NCBI RefSeq assembly: GCF_000208745.1
Contig: NC_030852.1
Coordinates: 34,208,159 to 34,272,158 of the forward strand
Length of the DNA stretch: 64,000 nucleotides
Source of the DNA: Theobroma cacao
Taxonomy: Eukaryota; Streptophyta; Magnoliopsida; Malvales; Malvaceae
Direction: 5' to 3'
Shown: one piece after another, positions 58,866 through 64,000 of the stretch
How the letters are laid out: each line of letters opens with the position of its first letter
How positions within the stretch are numbered: position 1 is the first letter of the stretch
Program-made: the position numbers and the translations under genes
Notes under the pieces: generated by a model
Told to the model about the DNA's origin: nothing
What the model saw: the letters and a program-made list of their open reading frames with translations, nothing else
Database searches by the model: none

Positions 58866-61081
58866 CTATTCCCAGTCGATGCACTGGTTATTTTGAGAAC
58901 ACGTCAGCATATTTGAGCCAGGAACCTTTAGGGCACCACTTCCAAAACTGTCACTTATGCATCCAAACTCTGATTCATCATCATCACTATCAATGCTCTT
59001 GGGAGTCACACGATTCTGATAACTTCTACGCCGGATAAGAAAAACATTGAAGTAATAGCTTACCAACTCTTGCCTAGTTTTCCTGGGGAAAAACTTGGAT
59101 GCGTCAGGCCAGAATGCATTTAGTGATGGTGGTTCTAATTGCACCATATACGTAAATCTATTTTCTTCTTCAGCGGTCCACCGAAGTGAGACTTCTTCCC
59201 CCATCCCACCAAATCTCCAACGGTAGAACACTGAACCAAGTTCAAGCTTCAATTTCATCCTCTTCTCAGCAATATGTAGTCTAATACATTCAACAGTGCC
59301 TGGAATCGGACAGCCACATGAATCATCTCTTCCCCTACCAATTGGATCCTTTACAGCCAAGGGATCATGTTCAACAGCTTTTAAGGGCCATTCCTGTGTG
59401 CCTAGCCATTTAGAGTCGGTATCAGAAACCATACCAGTCCATTCAGGGACTTCTGCTTGAAAGCGGAGACCCACAGACACTTGTCTTCTCAACGAATCAT
59501 CCCCTGACGGCTCTACAGTCATATCCAAAGATGATGAGTCAATAGTTACAGGGGATTGCTCCTTAAGGCCACATTCAGACTCTGTCTTGTGGCGACACAT
59601 TGAGTTTTTCTGCAATGCTGAATCAGAACTGCAACAAGAGCATGAACGAGATTGTGTCGTAGGAAGCTTCTCACTGCATCTGGACCTCTCTGTTAAATGG
59701 TGACTAAGGATGCCATCCTCATACATGGATGGATGCATCTTTTTATTATTCTGCAAATTTAAACAACAATATGCCTTTAAAATTGACAACTAACCTAATT
59801 TACCATGTGAACCAGTAGACTGAGTAAGATCCACATTACAAACTTCTTCCTTGATAACTAAAGGTTTCAAATATTGAGAATTCACTTACTTTGAAGATTT
59901 TGGTCTTACAAACTCCTATCTATAGCATTGATCAATGTTTGAAACAGCCAAGTCAAGTTCACACCACCCAAGTTGGTCTAATGATGTGCTACCAAAATTG
60001 TATGATGAAAATTGCCAGGTGAACACGAAATTTCGAATTCTTTCAACAACATAGTGACAAAAAATTTATTTTATTTTATTTCACAAATTTATTTAACAGA
60101 TGACAATATTTTTACCTGCAAGAGAGACTGTTCAGTGACTGAATGATCATCCCTTTTCTGCCTTATAGCTTCGCGTGCCCTGATGGCTTGTATCCAGAAT
60201 TCATTGCCTCCATGGTCTTTCCACTTAGATGGCTCCGCTATTGCCCAAACTGAGGGATCATCATGACATTTTGCAACCTGGGTTACCCAATTCAGCATTC
60301 CTGCTAAAGATTCTCTTTTTCTCTTACGGGTACTAAATTCTTTCCTAGCAACAGGTGGATCCAGCACCCCAAGATCATTTCTACATACTTTTTCGTCATT
60401 ATCACTAAACACTTCCTCAACACCACTGTGCAATCTATATCTACTGTTGGCATCTGAAATCTTCAGGCCGTTCTTCTTGGAATCCTTGGCAATGCACTTG
60501 TCATTCTTTATATACTCTGATAGAGCCACTCTGTTTACCACCACTTTCTGATCAACCCCATTTGTAAACAAGCCACTAAACTCCTCCTCTTGCTCCAATG
60601 ACAAGAACCTAAATTTTCCACCACCTGCACCCTCCCCATTTCTATCTACCAAACTATTTCTCAACCATTTTTCCAGCTCGTTCAAATACTTGGCATATAT
60701 CAATTTAACCGAAGCCGAAACCTCAAGATCCAACCCTAATTCTTTCACCACAAAAGCCCATAACCCTTTTTTCGACACGAACTCGTACCCTCCAATCTCC
60801 CTAACTACAAGGAAAAGCTTGAGCAAATCTAGTGAGTGCCCATCGTTTCCAAGCATTGCGGGCATTCGTCTAACAAAACCCTTACAAGCAACCTCTTTTA
60901 GATAACCAGAAAGAACCAGATCAAACAAGCATCTTAGTCTATTCCTATGATCACCAAACTCTTCAACACTATTCTTTGTAACAGGATCATCATCTAGGTG
61001 ACAACCATTACTTTGACAGTTATTTACAGTTCCTACACAATCTAAAGCAGACCCATTTGTTAAAATTGACCATCCTGCCAT
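58866..61081 (-). CDS. ARID domain protein with ELM2 and SANT/Myb-like region
   Basis: Two exons, 60116-61081 and 58866-59750, encode 616 residues starting MAGWSILTNGSA. Residues about 45-145 resemble an ARID/BRIGHT DNA-binding domain, with RRMPAMLGNDGHSLDLLKLF, REIGGYEFVSKKGLWAFV and LIYAKYLNELE. The C-terminal half contains an ELM2-like stretch (VSVGLRFQAEVPEW ... IGRGRDDSCGCPIPGTVECIR) followed by a SANT/Myb-like segment (WTAEEENRF, FFPRKTRQELVSYYFNVFL). A basic RKRKRE nuclear signal lies between. The same architecture occurs in the plant 'AT-rich interactive domain-containing protein 1/2' group; ARID1 of Arabidopsis pollen associates with histone deacetylase. A role in chromatin regulation is therefore inferred. 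The intron 59751-60115 is GT-AG and phase 0. Intact. Confidence 0.9.
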
Positions 61082-63594
61082 GAAAGTTTGAATTTCTTTC
61101 CTTTCCTTTCAATCTTACAATCAAAAAGGGTTACCCTTCAATGGCTTGTAAAAGATTAATACAAACACAAGTAAAGAAATAACAACAGAAATATTTTGAA
61201 ATATCAAGTGGTCATAAGGAAGGAAGACCCTTTGCCCCTTTGTGTCCAATGATATTACCTCATATTTTGTTGGTGGGTATCTGATTTTGTTGATTTTTTT
61301 TTTTTTTTTGCTTTGAAGAAGCCACCCAATATAATCTACAGAGCTGCAGAGACAAGAGAGAGAAATAAAAAGACAAAAGCAAGGAAGTCAAGACAGCCTA
61401 GATTAAGGTTGCTGTGTTTGGGGTTTTTGAAAATGTTTATTGGGTGACAGCAAGAAAATGGAAAACTGGGCAATCAAAGATTAGCACAATATGAGAAGTA
61501 AAGAAAATACTAATTATGATATCAAGAACAAAGATAAAGATTCCAAATCGACTTTGAAGGAAACCAACCCAATAAAATAAAGCTACAATCTTTTATTTTC
61601 TGCTTTAAAATGGAAAACCAAGTTTCCTCCTTTTTCCTTTTTTTGGGTAACGGGATTATTAAAAGCAGGATGTGGAGAGTTTTTTGGGTAAATTTTGACG
61701 ACAAAATCGGGTGATTGGACACAATGCCTAATAAAAGAGAACAAAACATACATGAATGGCTAAGATACAAAATTATATAATTTTTTCCATTTTTGATTAT
61801 AAACCGATAATAGTAACTACTAAAATTGTCTTATGAATTATTTTTTAGACATTTCCCCACACCATTAATTGTAACATAAATATCATTTTTCAATTCTTTT
61901 GGCCATTAATTTTTTTTTATCTATTTGTACCATGATGAAAATAGTTATACAAATTAAAACAAGTAAATTGGTAAATTTGTTAAACAAATAAATTACATAC
62001 AAAAATTAAGTTTTTATATATTTATTTAATTTAATCATTCAACAACTATTCATTAAATTTTGTATATAAATATATTTTTTTAATTAATTTTTATATGTTA
62101 TTGATCTAATATTCAAGTTTTATTAGACTACCAATTTTGGGTTTTTATCTGGATGATCTCCTTGCTTACATTTCCCTTTTTTTTTTTTTTCTTAAAAGCT
62201 TTTCTTCTTATTTATGTACCCTCACCAATCATGAAAAGAGAGAAAAAGAAACCATCATAGCTTAAAATTATGTGGGATGCCGATCTCTATGTTTTATCAA
62301 TATTTATTTTTTTTAATAAAATTTTAAATTAAGAATTATTTAAAAATAATGTTCTGATACAATAAAATTCTCATAATTATACCCCTTTATAAATACTTTT
62401 TACAAAGCAATTCATGAATTTTATTTCAACTAATCTACATTTACAAGTCTTATGAAAATAAAGAACATCTTTTTTATAAATCATAAATATTTCAAATACA
62501 AAATGTATTTCTGCATGACTAGAGTACTAGTAAACGTGGTTTTCCAACAAAGCACACAAAAGCACTAATTAAAATGCAATGAATCATTAGTTGAGAAATT
62601 GAAATAGACTTTAATTAATCAACCATTTGAAATAGCTACTAAGTTTTGATAAAGATAAACCCAGAAGCTACTTAAAGGAATCAGTGACACTCACTATAAA
62701 AATCCTATCGTTAAATACATATAAATAAATAATGATCCAACTTTGACGTGCATACTTTTATATATACATTGAGTCATGTAATATACATATTGGCTATTCA
62801 GTTTATCCCTTCTGTTTTATGAGAATAAGAAGAAATTCACTACACAAATGAAATTCTTATCATTCTAAGGAGTTCTCACAAGCTCATGACACTTGCACAT
62901 CCACCACCATCAGACAATTTCACATAAAGATGAACAGGTAGATGAGTGTAACCACATGCCATTTACAGAAGCATTCCGAAGAAAGTAATGAAACATCTGT
63001 TCACAGGATTTGAGCTTGCAGACTCATGGAAAAGTAATATATATGTGAGAAGAAAGAGTTTTCTGCTGTTCTGTGCAACTAAGTAGGTTTTCTGGACAAA
63101 AAAAGCACTGGTAACCTGCATGGCAGCATCCTATTCCATCTTGTAAGCAACTTCAGGCACTTGCTTATTGATGAAGAAGGTAGAAAGTAATGACAAGCTG
63201 ATCTAAACATAGAGGGCAGTGTATCGGCCATGAAGAATTAACCTTTGAAATGGTATCAAACCAGTTTCTGTTTATGTTTTTCTGTATTTCTTTCTCCTTT
63301 CTTTTCATCTATTCATTTTCATAAGTTTCAAGTTCCAAGGATGAAAGCACAAAGACACTACGCTCACAAATAGGCATGACTCCCCATAAAAAGAAGAAAA
63401 AAGAAAAGGAAACTAAGAAAATGAAGAAAGAGAAATCCAAAACCAAACTATCGCCAAATCTGCAGAAGCCACTAATAGGGTGACAAATGAGGGGAAAAAG
63501 TAAAAACTGAAATTCTGATGTGTTTGGTATGTTGAAACCTCTGAAACACACTTAATTTGAAGAAGCTAAAGCTGAGTCCACCACCAGGACACTA
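61082..63594. other. intergenic: ARID gene promoter and RING gene 3' region
   Basis: The left part is the ARID leader (T-rich run at about 61288-61310). From 61780 to 62800 the DNA is AT-rich with no coding signal. The rightmost few hundred bases should be the RING gene 3' UTR. No RNA gene was recognised. Confidence 0.5.
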
Positions 63595-64000
63595 TTAAGT
63601 GGTTAGGTCGAATATCATTTCCTGCATCACAAGTAATTAGAACCCTCTTGTTATTTCCTTAGGTTATATACAATAATTAATTCCTATTGACTTATAAGAG
63701 ATGAAAATTGTTTTGAGACAAACCTTATCACACACAGGACAAGTGTCACTTCTTTCCATCCATTCAAGAATACATGCAAGGTGAAAATGATGTTCACATT
63801 TTGTGATAATTTTTGGATTTTCTGCATCATACTCTGCAGCAAAGAACAAAAAGAGGGTCTGTCAACAACTTTTCTACATGAAAGTTGAAACACTACTTAA
63901 CAGAAAAAATGCAACATGGTTTTTGACAGTGGGGCAGATAAAATGTTCAGTAATCAGAACGGAAGACATACCTTCCAAACAGGTTGGACAAACATCCTCC
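63595..64000 (-). CDS. RING-H2 E3 ubiquitin ligase, RHB1A-like (3' part; continues beyond window)
   Basis: Only the C-terminal exons are inside the window: 63972-64000 (open at the edge), 63724-63833 and 63595-63621. They encode EDVCPTCLEEYDAENPK, then the RING-H2 core CEHHFHLACILEWMER, then SDTCPVCDK and a short tail EMIFDLTT. The zinc ligands follow the C3H2C3 order of RING-H2 fingers. The sequence around the finger is close to plant RHB1A / At3g02290-type proteins, small E3 ligases whose targets are largely unknown. Phases close across both introns. The N-terminus cannot be judged. Confidence 0.9.

Overview
This is nuclear DNA of a flowering plant, most likely a eudicot. The genes are split by short GT-AG introns, the intergenic DNA is AT-rich, and every recognisable protein belongs to a land-plant family (PIP1 aquaporin, TIC32-type SDR, YODA-type MAPKKK, CYP86A, BTB/WD40, RHB1A-type RING). 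The species cannot be named from the sequence. Two assembly gaps are present (Ns at 10405-10409 and 13291-13359). Exon coordinates were derived by hand from splice consensus, reading frame and family conservation; exon phases close in every complete model.

Layout. 355-2864 (+): PIP1 aquaporin with a degenerate copia-like LTR end in intron 2. 6083-9078 (+): eight-exon TIC32-like short-chain dehydrogenase. 9827-11063: Harbinger/Tourist-like element. 11984-17162 (-): YODA-type MAPKKK, 11 coding exons. 19950-21876 and 22547-24410 (-): two tandem neprosin-domain genes, both broken. 26696-28321 (-): intronless CYP86A fatty-acid omega-hydroxylase. 28.7-34.7 kb: gene-poor, with a foldback element and a second MITE. 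34682-36091 (-): intronless BTB(T1)/WD40 protein. 37436-40235 (-): proline/serine-rich 'hydroxyproline-rich glycoprotein family' protein. 44105-51138 (-): PepN-type M1 aminopeptidase, 33 coding exons. 52308-52379 (-): tRNA-Thr(TGU). 53149-55950 (-): E2 ubiquitin-conjugating enzyme (UBC4/5/6 type). 58866-61081 (-): ARID-ELM2-SANT-like nuclear protein. 63595-64000 (-): 3' part of an RHB1A-like RING-H2 E3 ligase.

The genes do not form one pathway; they look like an ordinary stretch of euchromatin. Beyond ordinary annotation, the most notable structure is in the M1 aminopeptidase. It needs two consecutive microexons of 5 and 12 nt, the second carrying the putative catalytic tyrosine, and it has three GC-AG introns. 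Also of interest are the two independently decayed neprosin copies, two members of a near-palindromic foldback element family, a cluster of about 13 TGACGTGTAACA-like repeats, and a MAPKKK splice donor that abuts a (GA)n microsatellite.
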